Part shown: in pieces, positions 49,280 through 58,746 of the stretch
Layout: every line of letters begins with the position of its first letter
Numbering within the stretch: the stretch's first letter is position 1
Source: an uncultured Saprospiraceae bacterium
Lineage (GTDB): Bacteria; Bacteroidota; Bacteroidia; Chitinophagales; Saprospiraceae
Reading direction: 5' to 3'
DNA: 64,000 bases
NCBI GenBank assembly: GCA_938001865.1
Contig: CALLAW010000048.1
Span: 47,783 to 111,782 of the forward strand
Position numbers and translations under genes: made by a program
Notes under the pieces: generated by a model
What the model saw: only the letters and a program-made list of their open reading frames with translations
Database searches by the model: none
What the model was told of the DNA's origin: nothing

Positions 49280-49287
49280 TATCTTTG
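49280..49287 (+). promoter_or_regulatory. -7 box TATCTTTG
   Basis: Perfect TAnnTTTG, ending 5 bp before the TTG start at 49293, preceded by a TGCAAC half-site (49253-49258) like that of the Fur-type palindrome. It suggests a second promoter for the efflux operon. Confidence 0.55.
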
Positions 49288-49292
49288 CATCA

Positions 49293-49592
49293 TTGAAGTG
49301 GATAACATACATATTACTCATAGTCATTTCGGCTCTTGCCTTTATTCCATGTAGCGATGGTGTGGAATGTATAGACGATATGGAACAGTCCTCTCACGAT
49401 CATTCTGATCATGAGGATCACTGTACACCATTTTGCAGTTGTGCTTGTTGTGGATCTATCGCAACTGTTCCAACATCCACTTATCCATTAACTGGTGTTT
49501 CAGATTTAGGTTCACTTTATCAAATCAGATATAATCAGATTTATTCATTTGATTATTTGAATGCTGTTTGGCATCCACCGACATACAGTTAA
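49293..49592 (+). CDS. Small Cys/His-rich secreted protein (DUF6660-like)
   Basis: 99 aa starting at a TTG (no ATG available; MKWITYILLIVISALAFIP is a clear signal peptide). The mature part has a His/Asp stretch (SSHDHSDHEDHCTPFCSCACCG) with five or so Cys, then a short tail. Small proteins like this precede CzcA/CusA genes in many Bacteroidota, from memory DUF6660. Inference: periplasmic metal binding or sensing. Confidence 0.75.
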   Translation: MKWITYILLIVISALAFIPCSDGVECIDDMEQSSHDHSDHEDHCTPFCSCACCGSIATVPTSTYPLTGVSDLGSLYQIRYNQIYSFDYLNAVWHPPTYS

Positions 49593-49658
49593 GAAATTTT
49601 CATAGGATATCTATGTCCTATCTATTTGTATTTCTTAACTTTTACAATCACATTTTAC

Positions 49659-52600
49659 ATGTTTGACAATATAATTGCTTATTCCGTTAGGAATAAGTTC
49701 GTAATCGGTCTGTTTACCGCAGCCCTTGCCTTGTGGGGTATTTATTCCCTCAAGCAGATTCCAATTGATGCAGTGCCTGACATTACCAATAATCAAGTAC
49801 AGATCATCACCATTTCTCCGACTTTGGCTACTCAAGAGATAGAGCAATTTATCACTACACCTGTAGAGCTGGCTGTCCAGAGTCTGCAAAGGACCGAAGA
49901 AATCAGATCCATTTCTAGATTTGGGCTTTCAGTAGTTACCGTTGTTTTTGATGAAGGCTATGACATATACTTGGCTCGGCAGTTGGTCAATGAAAAACTC
50001 AAAGAAGCTGAAGAAGATATACCTGATGGTCTCGGTACTCCTGAGATGGCACCTTTGTCTACTGGGCTAGGTGAAATCTATCAGTATGTCGTCCGTCCAG
50101 AAGAAGGATTTGAGAGTAAATATTCCCCAACAGAATTACGAAGTATGCAGGACTGGATAGTCACTCGTCAGCTTCTAGGTATAGAAGGAGTGGCTGAGGT
50201 CAATTCTATGGGAGGATTCCTCAAACAATATGAAGTAGCCGTAGATCCAGCACTACTCAAATCTAGAAGTATCAACATCACTGATATATTCTCAGCACTA
50301 GAAAAAAGTAATGAAAACACTGGAGGAGCATACATCGAGAAGAACTCAAGTGCCTACTATATTCGTTCTGAAGGTTTAGCCAGATCTCTAGAAGACATTG
50401 GAAACATTGTAGTCAGTGATCAAGGTAATGTACCTATCTTGGTCAAAGATGTAGCTACAGTTCAGTATGGCAAAGCACCTCGGTATGGAGCGTTGGTAAG
50501 AGATGGTAAAGAAGTCGTAGGTGGTAAGGTCATGATGTTCAAAGGAGCTAACTCTGCACAAGTGACCGAGATCGTCAAAGAGCGAGTCATTCAGATCCAA
50601 AAATCACTTCCTGAAGGTGTAGTTATAGAGCCTTACTTGGTAAGAGATAAACTAGTAAGTACAGCAATCGGTACTGTGAAAAAGAATCTCCTAGAAGGAG
50701 GTCTTATTGTCATCTTCATTCTTGTATTACTTTTGGGCAATTGGAGGGCTGGTCTTGTCGTCGCTTCTGTCATACCTTTGGCTATGTTATTCGCCATATC
50801 CATGATGAATGTACTAGGCATATCTGCCAATCTGATGAGTCTCGGAGCCATAGATTTTGGACTCATAGTAGATGGTGCTGTGATTATAGTAGAAGCCATT
50901 GTCCATCGACTCCAAGTCAATAAAGCGGGTCTTTCACTAACCCAGAAACAAATGGACGATGAAGTCATTACTTCATCACAGAAGATTAGAAATTCAGCGG
51001 CATTTGGAGAGATCATCATTCTACTGGTCTATATTCCTATTCTTGCTTTGGTCGGTATCGAAGGAAAGATGTTTAAGCCAATGGCACAGACTGTTATGTT
51101 AGCTATCGCTGGAGCACTCATTCTTTCATTAACTTATGTACCTATGATGGTAGCCTTGGTTTTGAAGAAGGAAATCATCAATAAGCGAACATTAGCAGAT
51201 AAGATTATTTCATTTTTCCAACGATTATATACTCCTATTCTCAATGTGGCATTACGATTCAAAACCATATTCGTAGGAGTCACATTTGCAATTTTCATAT
51301 TGAGTCTAGTGGTTTTTAGTCGCATGGGTGGAGAATTTATTCCTACTCTAGAAGAAGGAGATCTAGCTATGCAGCATATCCTTCCTCCAGGTAGTTCGCT
51401 ATCTCAAAGTGTTGAGACGGCCAAGATGATTCAAAACAAATTATTAGAAGACTTCCCAGAGATAATAGATGTAGTTGCTAATATTGGTTCTGCAGAAATT
51501 CCAACTGATCCTATGCCGGTAGAGATTGCCGATTATGTATTGGTAATGAAACCCAAAAGTGAATGGACTTCTGCCAGTACCAAGCAAGGCATGTTTAACA
51601 AATTAGAAGAGGCGTTGCACAGTATACCAGGTGTAGGTTTTGAATTTTCACAGCCGATCCAACTTAGGTTCAATGAACTCATGACAGGATCCAAAGCAGA
51701 CATTGCCATCAAGTTATTTGGCGAAGACTTAGATCAACTATATCAGAGTGCTATAGAGGCAGAAAAAGTCATCAGTAAAATAGATGGTGTAGGTACGGTA
51801 AATGTAGAACAGACCATCGGAATGCCTCAGATCATGGTTTCCTATGATTACCAGCGAATGGCACAGTACGGATTGCATATTCGAGAGGTCAATCAAGTCA
51901 TTCGTTCTGCCTTTGCAGGCGAAAAGGCTGGGATCATCTACGAAGGTGATAAGCGATTTGATCTCGTAGTAAGACTAGCTCAGGAAAACAGATCAAGCAT
52001 AGAAGACGTCAAAAACCTATTTGTAAATCTTAGTGATGGCAGTCAAGTACCACTTACTTCAGTAGCAAATATTGACCTCATCAATGCTCCTATGCAGGTT
52101 TCTAGAGAGAATACGAATAGAAGAATTGTCATTGGTGTAAATGTAGGTGATACGGATGTAGAGTCATTGGTGGAGAATATTCAATCACAATTGGATGCAA
52201 AAGTAAATCTGCCAGTGGGTTATTACTTCACCTATGGTGGTCAATTTGAAAACCTCAAAGCGGCCAATGCAAGACTAGCAATAGCACTGCCTATGGCATT
52301 GGCTCTCATTTTCATTCTATTGTTTTTCACCTTTGGTTCGACATCGCAAGCGGCTTTGATTTTCACGGCCATACCATTATCTGCCATTGGAGGAATCTGG
52401 GCACTTGAGCTCAGAGGACTGCCTTTCAGTATCTCTGCAGGCATTGGATTCATCGCTTTATTTGGTGTAGCCGTATTGAATGGAATCGTCCTTATCGGAT
52501 ATTTTAATCAACTCAAAAAAGAAGGCATGACAGATATAATGGAAAGAATTATTACTGGAACGAGAGTACGTCTTAGACCAGTCATTATGACTGCATCGGT

Positions 52601-53978
52601 AGCTTCTCTTGGATTTTTACCTATGGCTTTATCAACTTCAGGTGGAGCTGAAGTTCAGCGACCATTAGCCACTGTGGTGATAGGTGGATTGTTAACGGCT
52701 ACCTTTCTTACACTTGTCATTTTACCGATACTCTATTATTGGTTAGAACGATGGAATAACAGAAAAGGTGCAAAGAATAACATAGTAAAAGGAAGTGCAC
52801 TGACGATTTTATTATGTATCGGAATGTTCTCATCTATGCAAGCACAAGAGCGAGTAATCGACTTAGAGGCTGCGATAGAAATTGCTATATCCAATCATCC
52901 AGATATAATGGCAGCTGAACTGGACGTAGCTAGAAATCAGTCACTCCAAAATCTGAAATATAACTTGGGTAATACGGATATTAGCTACCAAGGAGATGGT
53001 CTTTTTGACACTAACTTTGGTCAGCAAGTGAATCAACTCGGCATTGTTCAGAATATACCTCATCCAAGTGTGACGAGAGCACAGAACAAGCTGCAAGATG
53101 CTTACACCACTAAGAGTAACACAGAGAAGAAAATTAGTGAAAACGAACTCAAATGGAAGGTGAAACAATTGTACTTCGATATTCAATATAATTACGAGAT
53201 CAGAAAACTATACACCAATCTTGCAGATACCTATAGTGAATACGTTAGCAAAGCCGAAGTGAGGGTCAATGCTGGTGCAGCTAATCCGATAGAGGCACTT
53301 ACACTTAAGTCGAAATGGCAAGAGTATCAGCTTCTGTTAAGTCAGACTTCAATTGGTTTAGAAAATATGCAAAAGCAATTTCAGGTCCTACTTAATACAA
53401 CGGAACAAGTCACTCCTGCGGAAAGCCTAGATGCTATTGCTTTTACTCCATCTGCGGATACTGAGAACAATCTTCTCTTAATCCAAAGCCAACAGGACAT
53501 AGCAATAGAGTCAGCAAAAATAGAAACGATGCAGTCGGCTTTAAAACCCAACTTCTCATTCGGATATGCAGCCCAAAGATTCAACGAAGGTGGATGGCTC
53601 AGTGCCGCAGAAGTAGGTGTATCATTACCACTCTTTAATGGACAAGCAAAGAAAAGAATAGAAGCTCAAAAAGTACAGCTCGATATTGGAAATTATAAAT
53701 ACGAGAGTCGGTTACTTAGTCTTAATCAAGAACGTTTGCAATTGCAATCGAGGATAGATCTATATAAGAACGGCATGACTTTTTACGAAGATCAGATCAA
53801 TACTATAAATCCTGAGATGCTACGAATCAGCAATCTGAACTATAAAGCAGGTCAGCTTTCTTATCTAGAGTTATTGAATACGCTAGAGTTACTTTCTAAC
53901 AATAACAAGAATTACTGGGAGCAGATACGAGCTTATAATAAAGCAGTGACAGACTACCAATATCTTACTAATCAATAA
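49659..53978 (+). CDS. czcA: CzcA-type heavy-metal RND pump fused to TolC-like protein
   Basis: 1439 aa from the ATG at 49659. Residues 1-1030 are an HME-RND pump (ITNNQVQIITISPTLATQEIEQFIT; TM4 DFGLIVDGAVIIVEAI with the D/D/E proton relay of zinc-type CzcA). From about 1065 to the end it is a TolC/CzcC-like outer membrane factor (LEAAIEIAISNHPDIMAAELDVARNQ). The join carries a signal-peptide-like stretch (SALTILLCIGMFSSMQAQ, about residues 1045-1065). The fusion is known in Bacteroidota. The likely substrates are Zn/Co/Cd, exported across both membranes with CzcB. Confidence 0.92.
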   Translation: MFDNIIAYSVRNKFVIGLFTAALALWGIYSLKQIPIDAVPDITNNQVQIITISPTLATQEIEQFITTPVELAVQSLQRTEEIRSISRFGLSVVTVVFDEGYDIYLARQLVNEKLKEAEEDIPDGLGTPEMAPLSTGLGEIYQYVVRPEEGFESKYSPTELRSMQDWIVTRQLLGIEGVAEVNSMGGFLKQYEVAVDPALLKSRSINITDIFSALEKSNENTGGAYIEKNSSAYYIRSEGLARSLEDIGNIVVSDQGNVPILVKDVATVQYGKAPRYGALVRDGKEVVGGKVMMFKGANSAQVTEIVKERVIQIQKSLPEGVVIEPYLVRDKLVSTAIGTVKKNLLEGGLIVIFILVLLLGNWRAGLVVASVIPLAMLFAISMMNVLGISANLMSLGAIDFGLIVDGAVIIVEAIVHRLQVNKAGLSLTQKQMDDEVITSSQKIRNSAAFGEIIILLVYIPILALVGIEGKMFKPMAQTVMLAIAGALILSLTYVPMMVALVLKKEIINKRTLADKIISFFQRLYTPILNVALRFKTIFVGVTFAIFILSLVVFSRMGGEFIPTLEEGDLAMQHILPPGSSLSQSVETAKMIQNKLLEDFPEIIDVVANIGSAEIPTDPMPVEIADYVLVMKPKSEWTSASTKQGMFNKLEEALHSIPGVGFEFSQPIQLRFNELMTGSKADIAIKLFGEDLDQLYQSAIEAEKVISKIDGVGTVNVEQTIGMPQIMVSYDYQRMAQYGLHIREVNQVIRSAFAGEKAGIIYEGDKRFDLVVRLAQENRSSIEDVKNLFVNLSDGSQVPLTSVANIDLINAPMQVSRENTNRRIVIGVNVGDTDVESLVENIQSQLDAKVNLPVGYYFTYGGQFENLKAANARLAIALPMALALIFILLFFTFGSTSQAALIFTAIPLSAIGGIWALELRGLPFSISAGIGFIALFGVAVLNGIVLIGYFNQLKKEGMTDIMERIITGTRVRLRPVIMTASVASLGFLPMALSTSGGAEVQRPLATVVIGGLLTATFLTLVILPILYYWLERWNNRKGAKNNIVKGSALTILLCIGMFSSMQAQERVIDLEAAIEIAISNHPDIMAAELDVARNQSLQNLKYNLGNTDISYQGDGLFDTNFGQQVNQLGIVQNIPHPSVTRAQNKLQDAYTTKSNTEKKISENELKWKVKQLYFDIQYNYEIRKLYTNLADTYSEYVSKAEVRVNAGAANPIEALTLKSKWQEYQLLLSQTSIGLENMQKQFQVLLNTTEQVTPAESLDAIAFTPSADTENNLLLIQSQQDIAIESAKIETMQSALKPNFSFGYAAQRFNEGGWLSAAEVGVSLPLFNGQAKKRIEAQKVQLDIGNYKYESRLLSLNQERLQLQSRIDLYKNGMTFYEDQINTINPEMLRISNLNYKAGQLSYLELLNTLELLSNNNKNYWEQIRAYNKAVTDYQYLTNQ

Positions 53979-53989
53979 ACAATAATACA

Positions 53990-55228
53990 ATGAATCTTAT
54001 CAAATATATATCAATAGTTGCCCTTACTACGCTGTTCTTATCCTGTGGACATAATCACAAAGAAGGTGACGGCCATGATCATGGCGATGGTCACGATCAT
54101 TCTTCACATGCTGAATCTGAATCTGATGGCCACGATGACCATGGACACGAAACTCATGAAGAAGGCGGTCTTCATCTTTCGCTAGATCAAGCCAAGACGG
54201 TAGGATTGAAGTTTGGCGATTTCTCATCCATCAAAGTAAATGACTACGTGAAAGCAACTGGTGTTCTAGGGCTTCCTGCCAATGCCCACTCATCGATCTC
54301 TGCCAAAGCAAGTGGCATCATACGTGGTACTAAGAAATTTGTAGAAGGCGGTTATGTCAAAAAAGGTGAATTGATAGCCCATCTAGAAAATCCAGACTTC
54401 ATCGTAATACAACAAGAATATCTTGAAATACAAGCAGAGTTGGCATTGCAAAGACTAGAAGTGGATCGTCAAAAGACTTTAGTAGATGGAAATGCTGGTA
54501 TAGAAAGAGACCTGCAACGAGCAGAAGCCAAAGCAAAAATATTGTCTACCAAAGCATCTGGGATATCTAAGCAATTAGAATATTTAGGCATTGCTACCGT
54601 TGACCTTACCCCCAATAACATTCGTGATCGTATAGCCATTACTTCACCAACTGGTGGATATATATCTACGATAGATTTTCATAATGGAATGTATGCAGAG
54701 CGATCCACGACGCTGATGGATATCATTTCTTCACAGCACCTTCACTTAGAGTTAGATGTCTTTGAGAATGATATTGCTAAAGTGAAACAAGGACTTAAAA
54801 TTTCATATAGCGTTCCAGCATTAGGCAACAAAATGTTCGAAGGGTCCGTAAACGTCATAGGGAAAGAATTTAATGGTCAGGCAAAAACAGTAAGAGTTCA
54901 CGGACACTTAGAGGGAGATAAACCTCAGTTTATTAAAGACCTTTTTGTAAATGCTAAAATATGGCTAACAGACAGTACGGTAGATGCTTTGCCAGAAAAA
55001 GCAGTGATTACTGACGGTGCCACTTCATTTATCTTTGTAGCCAGTGATGATCCTAATGCAGAAGAAATAGAATTTGAAAAACTTTCAGTTATTCCTGGTA
55101 GTACAAGTGACGGATACACAGCTGTAAAATTGGTAGATCCTATCCCAGCTGGAATGAAAATCGTCACAGAAGGGGCATACTATATCTATGCACAATCGAA
55201 GGTCGGTGAATTAGCTCACGAACATTAA
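53990..55228 (+). CDS. czcB: RND periplasmic adaptor (CzcB-like), His-rich lipoprotein
   Basis: 412 aa. A lipobox (FLSCGHN, Cys about 19) follows the signal. Residues 20-60 are very rich in His/Asp (HDHGDGHDHSSHAESESDG), consistent with metal capture. The adaptor core has a biotinyl-lipoyl domain with helical hairpin (FVEGGYVKKGELIAHLENPDFIVIQQEYLEIQAEL, split across the hairpin) and beta-barrel (ITSPTGGYISTIDFHNGMYAERS). It bridges the CzcA pump to the outer membrane factor. It starts 11 bp after czcA. Confidence 0.92.
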   Translation: MNLIKYISIVALTTLFLSCGHNHKEGDGHDHGDGHDHSSHAESESDGHDDHGHETHEEGGLHLSLDQAKTVGLKFGDFSSIKVNDYVKATGVLGLPANAHSSISAKASGIIRGTKKFVEGGYVKKGELIAHLENPDFIVIQQEYLEIQAELALQRLEVDRQKTLVDGNAGIERDLQRAEAKAKILSTKASGISKQLEYLGIATVDLTPNNIRDRIAITSPTGGYISTIDFHNGMYAERSTTLMDIISSQHLHLELDVFENDIAKVKQGLKISYSVPALGNKMFEGSVNVIGKEFNGQAKTVRVHGHLEGDKPQFIKDLFVNAKIWLTDSTVDALPEKAVITDGATSFIFVASDDPNAEEIEFEKLSVIPGSTSDGYTAVKLVDPIPAGMKIVTEGAYYIYAQSKVGELAHEH

Positions 55229-55238
55229 ATTTATCACA

Positions 55239-55832
55239 ATGATCTTATTTATCTATTTTCTGATTTACTTCTTCTTAGTCTTTGTACTGAGATCATTTCT
55301 ACTTTGGAAAAAGACTGGTGTCAATCCGCTGACTTTCAACAAAGGAGATGATGCTCACGGTTACAATGGTAAGGTATTCGGTATTATCTCTTTTATAGAA
55401 TTGATTGTAGTTTCTATCTATGCATTCATACCATCTCTGCATAATTACCTTCTACCTTTTTGGTATATCGAAAATGAGAGTTTACAGTATGTTGGGTGGG
55501 CATTATTGATTTTGTCATTAGTCATGGTCTGGGTAGCTCAATCTAATATGCGAGAGTCTTGGCGTATTGGCATCGATGAAGAAAACAAAACAGAACTCAT
55601 CACAGGTGGCTTTTTTGCCTTCTCTCGCAATCCGATTTTCTTGGGAATTATGATTGCCAATGCTGGACTATTTCTAGTCTTGCCCAATGCCTTCACTTTG
55701 TTGATTATTTCTTTATCAACCATTTCTATCAATACTCAGATCAGATTAGAAGAAGAGTTTCTTAAGAAAGAGCATGGGGAACAATACCTCAATTATAGAA
55801 GTAAGGTCAATCGATGGTTGACGTTAAAATAA
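55239..55832 (+). CDS. Isoprenylcysteine carboxyl methyltransferase-like membrane protein
   Basis: 197 aa with five or so hydrophobic helices. The C-terminal half carries the ICMT/PEMT signature: GGFFAFSRNPIFLGIMIANAG and RLEEEFLKKEHGEQYLNYRSKVNRWL. Family enzymes use SAM to methylate lipids or small substrates at membranes. This version is frequently seen in metal-efflux operons, and its role there is unknown. It lies between czcB and the P-type ATPase with 10 and 6 bp spacing. Confidence 0.87.
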   Translation: MILFIYFLIYFFLVFVLRSFLLWKKTGVNPLTFNKGDDAHGYNGKVFGIISFIELIVVSIYAFIPSLHNYLLPFWYIENESLQYVGWALLILSLVMVWVAQSNMRESWRIGIDEENKTELITGGFFAFSRNPIFLGIMIANAGLFLVLPNAFTLLIISLSTISINTQIRLEEEFLKKEHGEQYLNYRSKVNRWLTLK

Positions 55833-55838
55833 ATAAAA

Positions 55839-57869
55839 ATGAAACACGAACACAAATACGATACAAGTGGAAAAAGAATCTGTTGTTCACTTGAAGAAAA
55901 AATAGACTTAGCTTCATCACCACCAGAACTATTATCCTCTCATGATGAGCACAATGAGCATGCTGGGCACGATCACTTTTCTGATGATCATGAAAGTCAT
56001 GATGACGAGCATAATCATGAAGACTTCGGTAAAGCTCCAGCGATCATTAGCTTTGTGCTATTGATGCTTGGATTAGCATTAGACCACATTATACCCAATG
56101 AGTTCTTTGAAGGCTACATTCGATTGGCTTGGTATATTGCAGCCTATCTTCCTGTAGCCTACGCTGTAATCAGAGAAGCTATCGAGGCATTGGGCAAAGG
56201 TGAAATATTCACAGAGTTTTTCTTAATGAGTATTGCTACATTAGGTGCATTCGCAATAGGTGAATATCCTGAGGGAGTAGCCGTAATGCTATTCTATGCA
56301 GTAGGAGAATTATTCCAATCTGCAGCTGTAAAAAGGGCTAAAAATAACATTACAGCGTTATTAGATGTACGACCCAAAATAGCAAGTGTCTTCAGAGCAA
56401 ATCAATACTCAACAGTAGATCCCAATGAAGTACAAATCGGAGAAATCATACAAGTGAAAGTAGGTGAAAAGATTCCATTAGATGGTACTCTAATCAGTAA
56501 GAAAGCAATGGTAGACACTGCGGCAATCACTGGAGAAAGTAAACCTTTGGTAATAGACAAAAATGAAAACCTATTGGCAGGGTCTATCAATCTTTCAGAA
56601 GTCATAGAAATCGAAGTGACCAAAGTATTTAAAGATAGTTCTATCTCTAGAATACTTGAATTGGTCCAGAATGCAACAGCCAAAAAAGCAAAAACAGAAT
56701 TACTCATTAGACGATTGGCTAAGATATATACACCTATTGTGGTTTACATTGCTATCGCTATTTGTGTATTACCGTACTTTTTTGTGGATGCTTATGTATT
56801 TTCTGATTGGCTATATAGAGCATTGATTTTTTTAGTCATCTCTTGTCCTTGTGCATTAGTGATCAGTATTCCATTGGGTTACTTCGGTGGGCTTGGAGCA
56901 GCCTCTAAGAATGGTATTTTGTTCAAGGGTGCTACATATATGGATCAGATTACTGAGATGAATACCCTAGTGATGGATAAGACGGGTACAGTCACTAAAG
57001 GAGTCTTTGAGATTAGTACCATCCAGACAGAAGGCAATATTTCTGAGAAGGTATTTATGGATGTGCTATTGGCGGTAGAATCGAAAAGTACTCACCCCAT
57101 TGCCAAAGCCATTATGAAATATGGAGAATATCAAAAGCAAGCCATTAATGTGAAAGAAATCGCAGGAAAAGGTCTGATAGCGACAGTCGACGGCAAGAAA
57201 GTATTGGTAGGCAATAAAAAACTTCTGGCATCCAATAATGTAAGTACACCTTCTTCAATCGATGGCATAGTCGAAACTATAGTCCTCATGGCAATAGATG
57301 GAGAATACAAAGGTTATGTAACGGTTTCAGATCAACTAAAAGAAGATGCTTTGGAATTTGTCAATGACTTACCACAGTATGGATTCACAAATGTTGTAAT
57401 GCTTTCAGGAGATAAAAACTCGATTACTCAATCAGTAGCTAAGGAGTTAGGCATTACAAATGCAAAAGGTGACCTACTTCCAGAAGATAAATTAATTGAA
57501 GTTGAATCTCTTAAGTCCAAAGGGCATAAAGTATTATTTATTGGCGATGGGGTCAATGATGCTCCGGTACTAGCTGCAAGTGATGTAGGTGTAGCTATGG
57601 GTGCTATGGGAAGTGATGTAGCTATAGAGACAGCTGATATAATTATACAAAATGATCAACCGTCAAAGGTTATCATGGGTATTAAAATCAGTAAAGCGAC
57701 AAAAGGGATAATATGGCAAAATATCTATTTAGCATTTGGCGTAAAGATCCTTGTCCTAGTTCTCGGAGCTATGGGAATGGCTACTATGTGGCAAGCTGTC
57801 TTTGCAGATGTTGGAGTGGCTTTATTGGCAATACTTAATGCTGTCAGATTGCAAAAGATGTCTTACTAG
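55839..57869 (+). CDS. zntA: P1B-type metal ATPase (Zn/Cd/Pb exporter)
   Basis: 676 aa. Residues 1-65 have a CC pair and a long His/Asp/Glu-rich run (HDEHNEHAGHDHFSDDHES) instead of a standard HMA domain. Then come DTAAITGESKPLV (actuator), SCPCALVISIPLGYFGG (CPC in TM6), MDKTGTVTKG (phosphorylation Asp), STHPIAKAI (HP motif) and GDGVNDAPVLAASDVGVAMG. All catalytic motifs are intact. It pumps Zn2+, Cd2+ or Pb2+ into the periplasm, where the Czc system can take over. Substrate assignment rests on CPC with His-rich tail and context. Confidence 0.92.
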   Translation: MKHEHKYDTSGKRICCSLEEKIDLASSPPELLSSHDEHNEHAGHDHFSDDHESHDDEHNHEDFGKAPAIISFVLLMLGLALDHIIPNEFFEGYIRLAWYIAAYLPVAYAVIREAIEALGKGEIFTEFFLMSIATLGAFAIGEYPEGVAVMLFYAVGELFQSAAVKRAKNNITALLDVRPKIASVFRANQYSTVDPNEVQIGEIIQVKVGEKIPLDGTLISKKAMVDTAAITGESKPLVIDKNENLLAGSINLSEVIEIEVTKVFKDSSISRILELVQNATAKKAKTELLIRRLAKIYTPIVVYIAIAICVLPYFFVDAYVFSDWLYRALIFLVISCPCALVISIPLGYFGGLGAASKNGILFKGATYMDQITEMNTLVMDKTGTVTKGVFEISTIQTEGNISEKVFMDVLLAVESKSTHPIAKAIMKYGEYQKQAINVKEIAGKGLIATVDGKKVLVGNKKLLASNNVSTPSSIDGIVETIVLMAIDGEYKGYVTVSDQLKEDALEFVNDLPQYGFTNVVMLSGDKNSITQSVAKELGITNAKGDLLPEDKLIEVESLKSKGHKVLFIGDGVNDAPVLAASDVGVAMGAMGSDVAIETADIIIQNDQPSKVIMGIKISKATKGIIWQNIYLAFGVKILVLVLGAMGMATMWQAVFADVGVALLAILNAVRLQKMSY

Positions 57870-57949
57870 ATCATACATATAATCTACCAAAATATTATAC
57901 AGATAGTCGTTTTTCAATTTCTTAGTTAATTACAATACATAACAAGTTT

Positions 57950-58378
57950 ATGGCTCTAACTAAAAACAAATCTATCCTCGGAGGAATCTTCGCCTTTATA
58001 CTCGCTACAAGTTGTTGTTGGCTTCCAGCACTGATCATAGCATTAGGAGGCTCAGCTGGTTTATTAGCATTTAGCAATGGCCTTGAATCTTATAGTGGAA
58101 TACTAATTCTTATTGGTATATGTCTCATTGCTTATGGTTGTTATCAATTATATAAATCCAAACAAATGAAAGAAGTAGTATTAGAATCAACTATCACATG
58201 TCCAGAGTGCAATCATGCAAAGACTGAAACTATGCCTACTGCAGCTTGTCAATATTTCTACGAATGTGAGAATTGCAATAAGGTGTTAAAACCTACGAAA
58301 GGAGATTGTTGTGTCTTTTGTAGTTATGGTACAGTTGCATGTCCACCAATTCAAGAAGGAATAAATTGTTGCGATTAA
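57950..58378 (+). CDS. MerT-like membrane protein with Cys-rich tail
   Basis: 142 aa. Residues 8-32 and 44-66 are two or three helices, with a MerT-type vicinal Cys pair in TSCCWLPALIIALGGSAG. The cytoplasmic tail has CPEC, CENC and GDCCVFCSYGTVACPP, making many thiol ligands. Known MerT proteins transport Hg2+; this Bacteroidota form (GDCCxxCSYG) is widespread in metal clusters. No merA is present, so mercury reduction is not implied. Zn/Cd-thiol handling fits equally well. Confidence 0.82.
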   Translation: MALTKNKSILGGIFAFILATSCCWLPALIIALGGSAGLLAFSNGLESYSGILILIGICLIAYGCYQLYKSKQMKEVVLESTITCPECNHAKTETMPTAACQYFYECENCNKVLKPTKGDCCVFCSYGTVACPPIQEGINCCD

Positions 58379-58746
58379 TGGAATATTCTGCGATTAATAT
58401 TAGAGCATTTATAGGTGCGAAAGACTTTGAGGAGTCTAAAGAGTTTTATACTAAACTTGGTTTTCAAATTGTAGAGATTCCTGGTAAGATGGTATTGGTA
58501 AAAGTCAATGAAAAGTTATCATTTTATCTTCAAGAGTACTATCAAAAAAAATGGGTTCAGAACTCAATGCTATTTCTTGAAGTAGATAATATTGAAATTT
58601 GCCATACTGATTTACTCAGTAGAGACCTAGTTTCTCAATACAAATTTGCCAAGCTGAGTGAGATCAAGTCTTTTGATTGGGGAAGAGAATGTTTTCTACA
58701 TGATCCTTCAGGTGTACTTTGGCATTTCTGTGAGTTTAATCCTTAG
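58378..58746 (+). CDS. VOC (glyoxalase/bleomycin resistance) superfamily protein
   Basis: 122 aa. The ATG at 58378 overlaps the preceding stop by one base (TAATG), so it is coupled to the MerT-like gene. The bbab motif is AFIGAKDFEESKEFYTKLGFQ, SFYLQEYYQ, MLFLEVDNIE and HDPSGVLWHFCEF. The terminal HDPSGxxW is typical of VOC folds. Activity unknown; a bleomycin-binding-like or metal-related role is possible. The last gene of the metal cluster. Confidence 0.87.
   Translation: MEYSAINIRAFIGAKDFEESKEFYTKLGFQIVEIPGKMVLVKVNEKLSFYLQEYYQKKWVQNSMLFLEVDNIEICHTDLLSRDLVSQYKFAKLSEIKSFDWGRECFLHDPSGVLWHFCEFNP

Noticed and set aside
57950..58378. Complete mercury-resistance operon
   Set aside because: Only a MerT-like protein is present; no merA, merP or MerR-type regulator was seen.
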